This document shows, one piece after another, positions 29,498-38,564 of a stretch of 54,064 bases of DNA. The translations under genes were made by a program, and so were the position numbers. A model generated the notes under the pieces. It was not told where the DNA came from, ran no database searches, and saw nothing but the letters and a program-made list of their open reading frames with translations. Position 1 is the stretch's first letter, and each line of letters begins with the position of its first letter. Where the stretch lies: the NCBI GenBank assembly GCA_017643365.1, contig JAEPNO010000020.1, positions 1 to 54,064 of the forward strand, given 5' to 3'. Origin of the DNA: Balneolaceae bacterium (GTDB taxonomy: Bacteria; Bacteroidota; Rhodothermia; Balneolales; Balneolaceae).

Positions 29498-29529
29498 AAC
29501 CCCGATCATTAAGTTGGTCGGGGTTTTTT
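29498..29529 (+). terminator. Rho-independent terminator after gyrA
   Basis: AACCCCGATCA and a TTGGTCGGGGTT arm (one G-T pair) form a stem around a short loop, followed by TTTTTTG. It lies 28 bp after the gyrA stop. Confidence 0.92.
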
Positions 29530-29624
29530 GTTGAACTATTCGCTCAATCAATAAACGATCATCATGAAAAATTCAGTAGATAACCTTGATAATTTTAAAG
29601 TCCTACTGAGCTTTTGTATGAAGG

Positions 29625-29694
29625 GTCATCGAAATTTCATTTACTGTCTCTAAGCTTCGTGCTGTTTATTCTTCAGCAGTAGCTTCAGAATGAC
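29625..29694. repeat. GTCAT...ATGAC-bounded repeat downstream of gyrA
   Basis: A 70-bp segment begins GTCATCGAAATTTC and ends CTTCAGAATGAC, so its ends are inverted copies. The inner CTTCAGCAGTAGCTTCAG wording resembles the repeats near 60-90 and 7900. Nothing else is seen in this 232-bp gap. Confidence 0.5.
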
Positions 29695-29701
29695 TTTTAA
29701 A

Positions 29702-30853
29702 TCACAGCAACCCAAATAAGTAAATCGTCAGCATTCCCCAGCTGGTTCCGGTTACCATACTTAAGATTGCAAGCACGATGGCGTGTGGCATTAGCTCTTT
29801 TTTATAGGCAGAAGTAACTGCCGGCGCTGTGGAAATCCCGCCTAAATTTGCCATGCTACCAATGGCCACCCACGCAATGTTTGTTTTTAGAATTCGAGCG
29901 GTAGCAAGCATCGCTACAAAATGTAGAATCAACCAGATGAGCACCAGAATTATCAGATTAACCGGCAAACTTAGGTTGCTGAAATTCAACTTTAAACCCA
30001 ATATGGCCATGATCAAAACTATACTAACTCCGGCTACTTTAAGAACTAGTGCATGATTCCAGATTGGAATGATATTTCCCAAAAGTAATCCCGCGATGGA
30101 AAGCACAACAATACTCATTAGAAAACTCATCGGGATAAAGTAGGTGCCGATCATTATTGCCAGTATCACACCTAGGGTGATGGCGTTTATCTTCCATAAT
30201 GAGAGTTCATTGTTGGGTGTTGGTGGTTCAACTATCGGGAATTCCGGGTCGATGCCCCATCGTGCATTCAAGCGATTACTTTGCTTGATAAACTGGAACA
30301 TTAAAATCGTCCAGATATTCACTAAAATATTATCCAACACCAAAATGGAAAGGAATAAAGCCTCGGGTGTTTCGGCCAGTTCTTTAAGAATAAGCTGGCT
30401 GGTGCTTCCTCCAATCCATCCCCCAACAATTGGAGCGAGTCCTTTCCAGTATTCCTGTCCTATAAAAAGCTCGGTGTTTTCGGGATTAAGCCACCCGAAA
30501 ATGATTACTAACAAAACTGGAAGCGTAGCAATTACCAACGAGCCGGCCACAAATACGATAATTGGTTTTACGCCAACAATCTTCAGCTGCTTAAATGAGA
30601 GGGCGCTCATTACCGTTAAAATAGTAAATGGAATAATCCATGAGCGACTTAGATCGTGCAAGTACACGGTGGATAAGTCGTAATTAAACAAATGGGTAAA
30701 GCCTGCCGGAATTACATATGCGAATAAAATGGTCGGGAACCAATCCAGAATAACTTTAACCACTTTATGCTCCACTTTGTTGATTGATTGAACAAAGCCA
30801 ACGGTTAAAATCACAACAATAAAGCCAATTACTTCTGTTGATAAGCTATTCAT
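29702..30853 (-). CDS. DUF819-family integral membrane protein
   Basis: 383 aa, almost entirely hydrophobic with about ten membrane segments. Family features: an internal GLAPIVGGWIGGSTSQLIL motif and a late GSMANLGGISTAPAVTSAYK motif, one in each half, which suggests the inverted-repeat fold of a secondary transporter. The family is annotated YjcL-like; the substrate is unknown. Its start overlaps the upstream peptidase stop by 8 bp, so the pair is probably co-expressed. Peptide or amino-acid transport is a guess from that partner only. Confidence 0.88.
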   Translation of the reverse strand: MNSLSTEVIGFIVVILTVGFVQSINKVEHKVVKVILDWFPTILFAYVIPAGFTHLFNYDLSTVYLHDLSRSWIIPFTILTVMSALSFKQLKIVGVKPIIVFVAGSLVIATLPVLLVIIFGWLNPENTELFIGQEYWKGLAPIVGGWIGGSTSQLILKELAETPEALFLSILVLDNILVNIWTILMFQFIKQSNRLNARWGIDPEFPIVEPPTPNNELSLWKINAITLGVILAIMIGTYFIPMSFLMSIVVLSIAGLLLGNIIPIWNHALVLKVAGVSIVLIMAILGLKLNFSNLSLPVNLIILVLIWLILHFVAMLATARILKTNIAWVAIGSMANLGGISTAPAVTSAYKKELMPHAIVLAILSMVTGTSWGMLTIYLFGLL

Positions 30854-32363
30854 ACGCGGTAGTTAAAATGCCTAAACACATCATCAATCCTTCTTTGAAA
30901 TTTCCTAGTCGGAGGTTCTCGTTCGGTGCATGAATGCTATTATCAGGGTTGGGAATTCTAACGGATATAGCCGGAATGCCGAGGGTTGAAATAAATGGAG
31001 CAATGGGTTGTGAGCCGCCGGTATTTTGCATCCGATAGTAGTTTCCCTCACCAAAAACATGGTCCATAGCATCACCAAGCCAATCCCCCAGTGGTGAATC
31101 TAAAGGCGTTTTAAAGGGTAACGAACCGATCCTATATTCCACCTTGATAAGTTTATCGTGGATGCGTCTTTCTTCGTCTGTCGGGTCTCGATCGAGCACC
31201 TTATATCCTAAACCTTCGATATGGCCTATCACCTTTTGCACTTGTTGTTCACCCGGCGTTTCCGGAACCAATCTCATATCAATTTCTGCAATTGCTTCGG
31301 CAGGGATAATGGTTCGAACTTCTTCGCCCGTCCAGGCAGCGCGTAGCCCCCGAACATTTAGCGATGGATATTGCAATGCTTCCTGATAAGTGTCTCCAAC
31401 ATGTTCCGCTACTGATATTCCCAAAGTTGAAAGTAGTTCATCACGATCCACCGGAACTCTATTTATCAGATCTTTATAGGCATCACTTAGCTCAATGCCA
31501 TCGTAAAACCCGGGTATAAGCACTTTCCCATTCTCGTCTTTCATCGATGCCAATATTCTTGATAAATCAAAAACTGGATTAGGTGCAAAATTCCCATACT
31601 GTCCGGAGTGCAGATTGTTTTTAGGCCCGAACACCGTCAATTTCATCGTAGCAATTCCCCTTGCGCCAAACGTTAAAGTTGGGAGGTTCCCCGGGGGTCT
31701 GGTGCCATCCATAATGAGTAAAGCATCTGCATCAAATATTTGTGGATTCCTTTCAACTAATTTTGGAAGCGTTGGTGAGCCCAACTCCTCCTGAAAGTCC
31801 ATAATTACCTTGATGTTGAAAGCCGGCTCTAAACCTTGATCTTGTAATATTTGTAGTGATTGAATAAAGGCTATTGCCGGTCCTTTAGAATCTGATGCCG
31901 ACCTTGCGAATATTTTCCAATCAGGGTTGTAGCCGTAGTTTAATTTTTCCCGATCAATCTCAGTGCAGTTATCATTAATGCATTCTTTCAAAACGGGAAT
32001 AAACGGACTTTCCTGATTCCATTGAGTTGAATCAACGGGCTGTCCATCAATTTGTAAATAGAAAAGAATCGTCGGCTTATCGGGATTGATAATTTTTTCT
32101 GCAAATAGGTGATCAACACCTGCAGAATTCATAGTGATTAGTTCATACTCCAATTCTGTAAACACATTATGTAACCATTTACGGTTATTCTCAATATCAG
32201 CCGGATTCCCACCATAGTTTGGGATATGTAGGAATTCGATCAACTGATCAATGCCCTCCATAAAGTATTGATTCGATAACTCTTCAATGGTATCGGCAGT
32301 AAGAGATTGACCGCGCACCATCGTAAATGGTAACAAGAAAAAAGCGATCAGTAGAAATCGCAT
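30846..32363 (-). CDS. Secreted M20-family metallo-hydrolase with an altered zinc motif
   Basis: 505 aa with a signal peptide (first about 18 residues, MRFLLIAFFLLPFTMVRGQS). The M20 frame is clear: KIFARSASDSKGPAIAFIQS, VIMDFQEELGSPTLPKL (Glu-Glu pair), DALLIMDGTRPPG, a dimerisation (lid) domain with LHSGQYGNFAPNPVFDL, and NSIHAPNE near the end. The first zinc motif, usually YGHYDVQP, reads YLQIDGQP, so the metal His is Gln; DDKG also reads DSKG. Either metal binding differs or this is a divergent subfamily. It overlaps the DUF819 gene by 8 bp. Confidence 0.88.
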   Translation of the reverse strand: MRFLLIAFFLLPFTMVRGQSLTADTIEELSNQYFMEGIDQLIEFLHIPNYGGNPADIENNRKWLHNVFTELEYELITMNSAGVDHLFAEKIINPDKPTILFYLQIDGQPVDSTQWNQESPFIPVLKECINDNCTEIDREKLNYGYNPDWKIFARSASDSKGPAIAFIQSLQILQDQGLEPAFNIKVIMDFQEELGSPTLPKLVERNPQIFDADALLIMDGTRPPGNLPTLTFGARGIATMKLTVFGPKNNLHSGQYGNFAPNPVFDLSRILASMKDENGKVLIPGFYDGIELSDAYKDLINRVPVDRDELLSTLGISVAEHVGDTYQEALQYPSLNVRGLRAAWTGEEVRTIIPAEAIAEIDMRLVPETPGEQQVQKVIGHIEGLGYKVLDRDPTDEERRIHDKLIKVEYRIGSLPFKTPLDSPLGDWLGDAMDHVFGEGNYYRMQNTGGSQPIAPFISTLGIPAISVRIPNPDNSIHAPNENLRLGNFKEGLMMCLGILTTAYE

Positions 32364-32590
32364 AATAATATCTGTTTAGTTGAACCGAGAACGTACTTAT
32401 AAAAAATCAGAAGCGATATAGTTTCTATACTTGATCACAAAAAAAATGATCTGCATTAAAAATCCTCATTTGATGATTGCTTATAGTTCCCTTGAAAAAA
32501 ATGCGATGTGCGTAATAATTTAATCCCTCATAATCTTTTGTATTTCATTCCGGTATTTATTTTAATTCGGAATCATTAATCCCATTCCAC

Positions 32591-32959
32591 ATGCCAACAA
32601 CAACTCCCGAACATGATGCCCGTGTAGCAGCGTTAACCTTTGCCGGGGTGTATCCGCATTATGTTACCAAAATTGAAAGTAAAGGCCGAAACAAGGCAGA
32701 ATTGCACCAAGTTATTGAATGGCTAACCGGCTTTGATGAAGCAAAACTACAGGAGCTCATCGAGCAAAAAGTGACCTTTGAAGAATTCTTTGATCAAGCA
32801 AAACTGAACCCAAATGCTGATCAGATTAAAGGCGTGATTTGTGGGTATAGAATCGAAGACATCGAGACGCCACTTACTCGCCAAGCTCGTTATTTAGACA
32901 AGGTGGTTGAAGAACTTGCCAAGGGGAAGAAGATCGAAAAGATTATGCGAGCTTCTTGA
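32591..32959 (+). CDS. DUF2200-family protein
   Basis: 122 aa, soluble. The sequence matches DUF2200 along its whole length: RVAALTFAGVYPHYVTKIES, the ELHQVIEWLTGFDEAKLQEL stretch, KGVICGYRIEDIETPLTRQA and a LDKVVEELAKGKKIEKIMR tail. The function is unknown; the fold is small and likely helical. Its start is the ATG at 32591. The next gene begins 17 bp beyond its stop. Confidence 0.9.
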   Translation: MPTTTPEHDARVAALTFAGVYPHYVTKIESKGRNKAELHQVIEWLTGFDEAKLQELIEQKVTFEEFFDQAKLNPNADQIKGVICGYRIEDIETPLTRQARYLDKVVEELAKGKKIEKIMRAS

Positions 32960-32976
32960 GTTACAAAGGTTCTATA

Positions 32977-33858
32977 ATGAATGCCGATTTTCGAAGCATT
33001 GTTTTATCCGACAATCGTTCGTTAGCCTATGAATCTTATGGCTACCAAAACGGGTTTCCGATAATTGCTCTTCATGGTTTGCCGGGATCAAGAATTTGGT
33101 TTAAAACAGACGATGATATTGCTACATCCTTAGGAGTGCATTTAATTACTGTTGATCGTCCCGGTTATGGCCAAAGCGATATTAATCCTGCTCATTCATT
33201 TCTATCTTTTGCAAGAGATCTAAATGAACTTATTCAGTTTTTAGATATTGAGGAGCATTCCATATTGGGTGTATCAGGAGGTGGTACGTTTGCTGCTGCA
33301 TATGCATTTCAGGCTTCTCATAAATTGAAAAAAGTTGGCTTGATCTCTACTGTTAAGCCTTTTGAGTCTGGCAAACCCCCGAAGGAAATGGCCTTTGCAA
33401 ATCGTGTCTTTTTCAGTTTAGCAAGATTCTTCCCAACTTTACTACGGTTTTTCTTACATCAACAGAAAAAGGCATTGGATCACAAACCTGAAGATTACTT
33501 GATTTCATCACAAAAAAACGTTGCGCATCTTTGTGAATATGATCAGATAATTATGCAGGATTCTGAAATCGCCGAAACAATGTATCTCCATATTACTGAA
33601 GCTTATCGCAATGAAGTTAATGGAGCCGTACAAGAAGCTATTTTATTTACTCAACCGTGGGGATTTGAGCTCAAAAGTATAGAAACTCAAGTGGAACTCT
33701 GGCATGGTACCGCCGATACTTTAGCTCCGATTAGCATGGTTAAAGAAATGTCGCAGTATTTTAGGAATTGCAATGAACATTTTCTTGTGGATAAAGGGCA
33801 TTTTATCAGCGAAGAAGACGAGGTATGGAATAATATGTTAACTTCTTTAAAAGAGTGA
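32977..33858 (+). CDS. Alpha/beta-fold hydrolase
   Basis: 293 aa from the ATG at 32977, which follows an AAAGG ribosome-binding sequence; an earlier TTG at 32956 overlaps the DUF2200 end. Seen: the HGLPGSR oxyanion loop, RPGYGQSD, the nucleophile elbow GVSGGGT (Ser100), then the acid in HGTADTLAP and the base in DKGHFIS. The complete triad indicates an active esterase or related hydrolase; the substrate cannot be inferred. No signal peptide. Confidence 0.92.
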   Translation: MNADFRSIVLSDNRSLAYESYGYQNGFPIIALHGLPGSRIWFKTDDDIATSLGVHLITVDRPGYGQSDINPAHSFLSFARDLNELIQFLDIEEHSILGVSGGGTFAAAYAFQASHKLKKVGLISTVKPFESGKPPKEMAFANRVFFSLARFFPTLLRFFLHQQKKALDHKPEDYLISSQKNVAHLCEYDQIIMQDSEIAETMYLHITEAYRNEVNGAVQEAILFTQPWGFELKSIETQVELWHGTADTLAPISMVKEMSQYFRNCNEHFLVDKGHFISEEDEVWNNMLTSLKE

Positions 33859-33906
33859 TTTCTTCATATAATTTCAAATGATCCCATTAAAAGCACTTCA
33901 TTACTA

Positions 33907-35004
33907 ATGAACAATAAAGTCATGTTTTTTCTCTCTATAGTATTACTGATCAGTGCTTTAAGCTGTACTGAGGATCAAAGTCCTGTTGCCAACGACATTT
34001 CTGTAAACGCTACTCAGGATTTAATCACCTGGTCGGATACCAATGATTTAAATAGTAAAATTGATGAGATTATAGTTTTTGATTACGGTCAGGCTTTGGA
34101 AAGTGAGGTTAATAAAACCATTGGATTTAATACTGATACGACTCAATTAGTTGCTCGTGTTTTTGTTGCCTCAGAGTATAATGACAATTACTTCGATCCG
34201 GATATTTCGAACAATACTGTAACTGTTCAGCTCCGAAAAGTTACTGCCACTGAAGCTGTAGTTCTAAGCGCTGATGGACCCGGGGATACGTATGAATTAA
34301 TCACTTCTGTTTTAGCACCTGGTGCAAACCCGGTAGAACCGCCAGATTGTAATCATCAAGAATTTGGCAGACATATAGATGAAGTATTTGATGACGATTT
34401 GGGAGCCAATGTATTTCGATTTCACATCCATGTTGATCCGGATAACGATAGATGCATTAACTTCGATCGACAACGAAATGAAATTAAGTCCTACAATCAA
34501 TCTCCGAATAACTTGCTGGGTGTTGAGGGTGAAACGGTCATTTATTCCTGGAAATTTAAACTGCTTACCGGCTTTCAATCATCACCAAATTTCACACACA
34601 TTCATCAGTTAAAATCGGTAGGTGGCGAATTCGATAGTATGCCCATGTACACGTTAACCACCCGTAAATCCAATCCCGATATTCTGCAATTACGTTATGC
34701 TGAGGTGGATAAACAAATCACTCTGGCACAAGTTGAGCTGGAATCATTTTTAGGCAATTGGGTTGAGGTTACTGAGAAGATCAAATATGGCTATTCCGGA
34801 AGCTATGAGTTGGACATCAAGAGAATTGGTGATGATATGCTTTTGTTTGAGTACTCCAACAATGACATTATAAACTGGAGAGAAAATGGGGAGTTTGTGC
34901 GTCCGAAATGGGGTGTTTATCGAAGTTTAATTAATGCTCAGGATCTTCGAGATGAGACTGTGCTTTTTGCGGATTTTTCTATCGAAGAGATACTTGAAGA
35001 CTGA
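33907..35004 (+). CDS. Lipoprotein with a probable polysaccharide-lyase-like jelly-roll domain
   Basis: 365 aa. Lipobox LISALSC (Cys20), so it is lipid-anchored. Residues about 25-140 form a beta-rich domain rich in Asp/Asn. From about 145 the pattern FRFHIHVDPDNDRC, ETVIYSWKFKLLTGFQ, FTHIHQLKSVGG, GNWVEVTEKIKYGYSGSYEL and RPKWGVYRSL resembles concanavalin-like polysaccharide lyases (heparin lyase I-like group). The His and Tyr residues expected for such lyases are present, but I cannot confirm activity. Its neighbour is a GH20 hexosaminidase, which fits glycan use. Confidence 0.65.
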   Translation: MNNKVMFFLSIVLLISALSCTEDQSPVANDISVNATQDLITWSDTNDLNSKIDEIIVFDYGQALESEVNKTIGFNTDTTQLVARVFVASEYNDNYFDPDISNNTVTVQLRKVTATEAVVLSADGPGDTYELITSVLAPGANPVEPPDCNHQEFGRHIDEVFDDDLGANVFRFHIHVDPDNDRCINFDRQRNEIKSYNQSPNNLLGVEGETVIYSWKFKLLTGFQSSPNFTHIHQLKSVGGEFDSMPMYTLTTRKSNPDILQLRYAEVDKQITLAQVELESFLGNWVEVTEKIKYGYSGSYELDIKRIGDDMLLFEYSNNDIINWRENGEFVRPKWGVYRSLINAQDLRDETVLFADFSIEEILED

Positions 35005-35112
35005 GTTGGTATTTGGAATAAATTGATCTGACATTTCAATTACAAATTGAACCACTCTTAATCGTTTTTCTGCATTATCTTGCCCAAAATTACCTAACCA
35101 TTTTCAACCGTG

Positions 35113-36657
35113 ATGTTCCAATATCGAGTAATCCATCGCTTCTGTTTATTTTTAAGTGTAGTTCTAATCATTTCGTGTTCGTCGAGTAATGTTACTTCTG
35201 TAAAGAATATCGATTTAAACTCGTCCCCTCTTATCCCTAAGCCATTACACGTAACATCAGCTTCCGGTGAGTTTCAGTTGAACAATAAGCTAGTTATTCA
35301 ACTGGATGATTCTCAATCAGAGTTGCGTTCGATCGGCGAATATTTGGTAAACAAAATTAATGACCGTACGGGTTTGGTTCCTTCCATAAAATCGAATGAA
35401 ATCGGCCCATCTTCGATTTATTTCATTTTAAAAATCCTCGACTCAGATAATCCCGAAGCCTACGAATTAGACATCACACAAAACGCGGTTTATTTATCGG
35501 CCAACACGTTTGAAGGCGCATTTCGCGGAGCACAAACTATTCTTCAGCTAATAGATAATAATGAAGATAGACAATGGGTTATTCCCGCCGGCCAAATCAT
35601 TGATGAGCCACAGTTTTCTTACCGAGGAACCATGTTAGATGTATCTCGACACTTTTTTGGCGTTGATTATTTGAAGAAGTACATCGACATCTTAGCCTAT
35701 TATAAGATCAATCACTTTCATCTGCATTTGTCGGATGATCAAGGCTGGAGAATCGAAATTAAATCATGGCCGTTACTAACCGAGATTGGTGGAAGCACCG
35801 AGGTTGGTGGAGGTCCGGGTGGATTTTATACCCAAGAGGAATTCAGAGAAATTGTTGAATTCGCGGCTGATCGATATATAACTATCGTCCCTGAAATTGA
35901 TATGCCGGGGCATTCGAATGCAGCGACAGCATCTTATCCCATTTTAAATGGAAACGGTATTACACCGGAGCTTTATACCGGCAAAAAAGTTGGTTTTTCA
36001 ACCTTCGATACACGTAGCGATACCGTTTATCAATTTGTCGATGATGTAATTCGCGAAATATCTGCGATTTCGCCGGGACCATATTTTCATATTGGTGGTG
36101 ATGAAAGTCACGTTACCGAAGACGAGGATTATGTGTATTTCATTAATCGCGTTGAAAAAATTGTTCAGAAATACGGTAAGCAAATGATTGGGTGGACAGA
36201 AGTTGCTTAGGCGGATTTAGATTCAACATCCATCGCTCAGTATTGGGTTCATCCCGCAAAAGCCGAAATGGCAATGGACAAAAATATGAAGTTGATTCTT
36301 TCTCCGGCAGAAAAAACCTATCTCGACATGAAGTATGATACGCTTTCACCTTTTGGCTATAACTGGATCGGCTATATTTCTGTTAAAGATGCGTATACCT
36401 GGAATCCTGAAGATTATTTCCCCAACGAATTTGTGATGGGTGTTGAGGCGCCGTTGTGGTCGGAGAATTTTGGATCGGCAGATTCACTAGAGTTTATGGC
36501 TTTTCCTAGATTGATTGGAATCTCTGAACTTGGCTGGACAATTAAGTCACTTCGGGATTGGGAAGATTATCGGCATCGGTTAGCACACCAGGCTTTTTAT
36601 TTGCGAAGAAATAACATCAACTTCTTTGCATCGCCTGATATTGATTGGCCGGAATAA
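35113..36657 (+). pseudogene. GH20 beta-N-acetylhexosaminidase interrupted by an in-frame TAG
   Basis: The full frame is 514 residues from ATG 35113 (a GTG lies just before). Lipobox VLIISC (Cys22), a GH20b N-terminal domain, then the GH20 barrel: FSYRGTMLDVSRHFFGVDYL, FHLHLSDDQGWRIEIKSWP, PEIDMPGHSNAATASYP and the catalytic Asp-Glu in HIGGDESHV. TAG at 36208-36210 stops the protein just after IGWTEVA; the frame continues without another break through IAQYWVHP to GVEAPLWSENFGSADSLEF and FPRLIGISELGWT, which belong to the active site. A single C-to-T change of CAG (Gln) explains it. The shortened product lacks the Trp/Glu part of the pocket and is probably inactive. Confidence 0.88.
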
Positions 36658-36697
36658 ACCCTAAAGGTCTACACTTAATCCTAATTAAAACAACGTG

Positions 36698-37612
36698 ATG
36701 GATTATCTATCAATCATAGAGAAATCGTATCGATATACTGAGAACCTTAAGGATCGTGGGCTGCTTGCAACTTATATACCTGAGCTGGCTAATGTAGATC
36801 CAACAAAGTTTGGAGTACATTTGATCACGGTTGATGGTGACAAATATGGCTTAGGTGATCATCAAGTTAAGTTCTCGATACAGAGTATTTCTAAAGTTCT
36901 ATCACTTACGTTGGCCTATCGAATTCTTGGGGAGAAAATCTGGAAGCGCCTCGATGTTGAGCCTTCCGGCACCAAGTTTGATTCTCTAATTCTTCTCGAG
37001 ACCTTTCAGGGGATTCCGAGAAATCCTTTTGTTAATTCAGGAGCTCTCGTTATTTGCGACATCCTTATTTCTCACTTAGACAATGCTCACGATGAGTTTT
37101 TGGATTTCGTGAGAGACATCAGTGATCTCCCTGATTTAAAGTATTCCGATCATATTGCTGATTCGGAAAAATCAATGGGCTATAGAAACGTAGCGATGTG
37201 TAATTTTATCAAATCGTTTGGGAATATTGAAAACGAACCGGAAGACGTGTTGGATTTCTATTTTGATGTGTGTTCTCTTGAGATGAGTTGTGAACAACTT
37301 GCTCGGACTTTCGGATTTTTCGCAAATGGCGGTTGTAAAATATCTGATGGAAAACGAGTGATACCCAAAAGCCAGACTAAACGAATCAATGCGTTAATGC
37401 TTACCTGTGGATTTTATGATGAATCCGGTGAATTTGCATTCAAAGTTGGGCTTCCCGGAAAGAGTGGAGTTGGCGGCGGTATCGTTGCGGTGTATCCCAA
37501 CAATTATTCTGTTGCGGTTTGGAGTCCGGGCTTGAACCCAAAAGGAAACTCGTATATGGGGATGAAATTTCTAGAAGAACTTACGACTCACTCTGAGCTT
37601 TCGATTTTTTAG
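36698..37612 (+). CDS. glsA: Glutaminase
   Basis: 304 aa from ATG 36698 (a GTG precedes it in frame). A serine-dependent beta-lactamase-like glutaminase: the nucleophile motif FSIQSISK (SxxK), NPFVNSGALVICD, the YRNVAMCNFIKSFGNI segment, and GLPGKSGVGGGIVAVYPNNY near the C-terminus. It releases ammonia from glutamine to give glutamate in the cytoplasm. No STAS or ankyrin extension, so it is the short bacterial type. Convergent with the WYL regulator, 13 bp apart. Confidence 0.95.
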   Translation: MDYLSIIEKSYRYTENLKDRGLLATYIPELANVDPTKFGVHLITVDGDKYGLGDHQVKFSIQSISKVLSLTLAYRILGEKIWKRLDVEPSGTKFDSLILLETFQGIPRNPFVNSGALVICDILISHLDNAHDEFLDFVRDISDLPDLKYSDHIADSEKSMGYRNVAMCNFIKSFGNIENEPEDVLDFYFDVCSLEMSCEQLARTFGFFANGGCKISDGKRVIPKSQTKRINALMLTCGFYDESGEFAFKVGLPGKSGVGGGIVAVYPNNYSVAVWSPGLNPKGNSYMGMKFLEELTTHSELSIF

Positions 37613-37625
37613 AAATTGAAATGTG

Positions 37626-38564
37626 TTAGCCCTCCAACATTTTCTTCAATAGCGCAGCTCTTTTTTCTTTCAATTCTATCGGACCTTCAATTTTTAAGTC
37701 AGCACCAAATTGAAGCAGCCATTGGTTGATGAAGTCTAAATTGTCGAAGAAAAACTCAATCCTAATTTTTTTAGAATTTTCGCGCGATTCCTTAAATATT
37801 TTAGCCGGCAGATTTGCTTTAAATCGATTAACGGCGGCATCATCGAGTATTAGTATTATTTTTTGCTCAAACTCGTTAGATCTAAAAATTAAGCCCTCTA
37901 TGTCGATTTTCGATTTTAGCTCATATTTTTCGTTCACAATTTTCACTTCCGACATTCTATCGAGACGAAAATTGCGAGTGTCTCCTCTAAGGTGCGATCG
38001 TCCGATCATATTCCAGTGATCCTCGAAGTAAACTAAAATGTAAGGATCTACTTTTCGTGTCTTTTTTTCTCCCTTGCTCGATTCGTAAATAAACTCAACG
38101 CGCAACTCTTGCGAGATCGCACTACTAAGTGTGTACCAATCTCCCCCATCCCTTTTTATACCGCCATATTTTTGAAATGGATCAACAATGGTTTTACTGC
38201 TAAGGGAATTCATGAAGTCCTTTAGCTCGACAGGCAAAACGTTTTTAATTTTCAGCTCTACACCTTCCGCATCTTCACTAAGGCCGCTATCAATCTGGGT
38301 TTTCACGAAGTTAAGCCCAACAATAATAGTAGCTAATTCTTTTTCAGAGAACATCAAAGGCGGAATCTTATAGCCTTTCATCATTCCGTAACCGGCGTAT
38401 TTATCCCAGGTTACCGGCACATTTATTTCTTGTAACGCATTGAAATCTCTAAATATAGTGCGCCTACTTACTCCAAATTTTTTTGCAATCTCTTCAACGG
38501 TCAGCTTTTCCCCGGGTTTTTGCAGGAGCAGCATTAGCTTTAATCTTCTTTCAGAGCTTTTCAT
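37626..38564 (-). CDS. WYL-domain transcriptional regulator with N-terminal HTH
   Basis: 312 aa from ATG 38564 (an in-frame TTG precedes it). Residues about 5-60 form an HTH_11-type winged helix (LTVEEIAKKFGVSRRTIFRD). Residues about 135-215 hold the WYL/YafY region, with YILVYFEDHWNMIGRSHLRG and DTRNFRLDRMSEVKI, followed by the WCX C-terminal domain. WYL proteins sense nucleic acids or nucleotides and often regulate defence or stress genes. Its start overlaps the rsmG end by 14 bp, so it takes the place usually held by parA/parB after rsmG. Confidence 0.92.
   Translation of the reverse strand: MKSSERRLKLMLLLQKPGEKLTVEEIAKKFGVSRRTIFRDFNALQEINVPVTWDKYAGYGMMKGYKIPPLMFSEKELATIIVGLNFVKTQIDSGLSEDAEGVELKIKNVLPVELKDFMNSLSSKTIVDPFQKYGGIKRDGGDWYTLSSAISQELRVEFIYESSKGEKKTRKVDPYILVYFEDHWNMIGRSHLRGDTRNFRLDRMSEVKIVNEKYELKSKIDIEGLIFRSNEFEQKIILILDDAAVNRFKANLPAKIFKESRENSKKIRIEFFFDNLDFINQWLLQFGADLKIEGPIELKEKRAALLKKMLEG

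Noticed and set aside
35113-36657. Alternative genetic code or programmed stop read-through
   Set aside because: TAA, TAG and TGA all end normal genes in the window and no suppressor tRNA is visible; point nonsense mutation is simpler for the SDR, GH20 and XRE genes.
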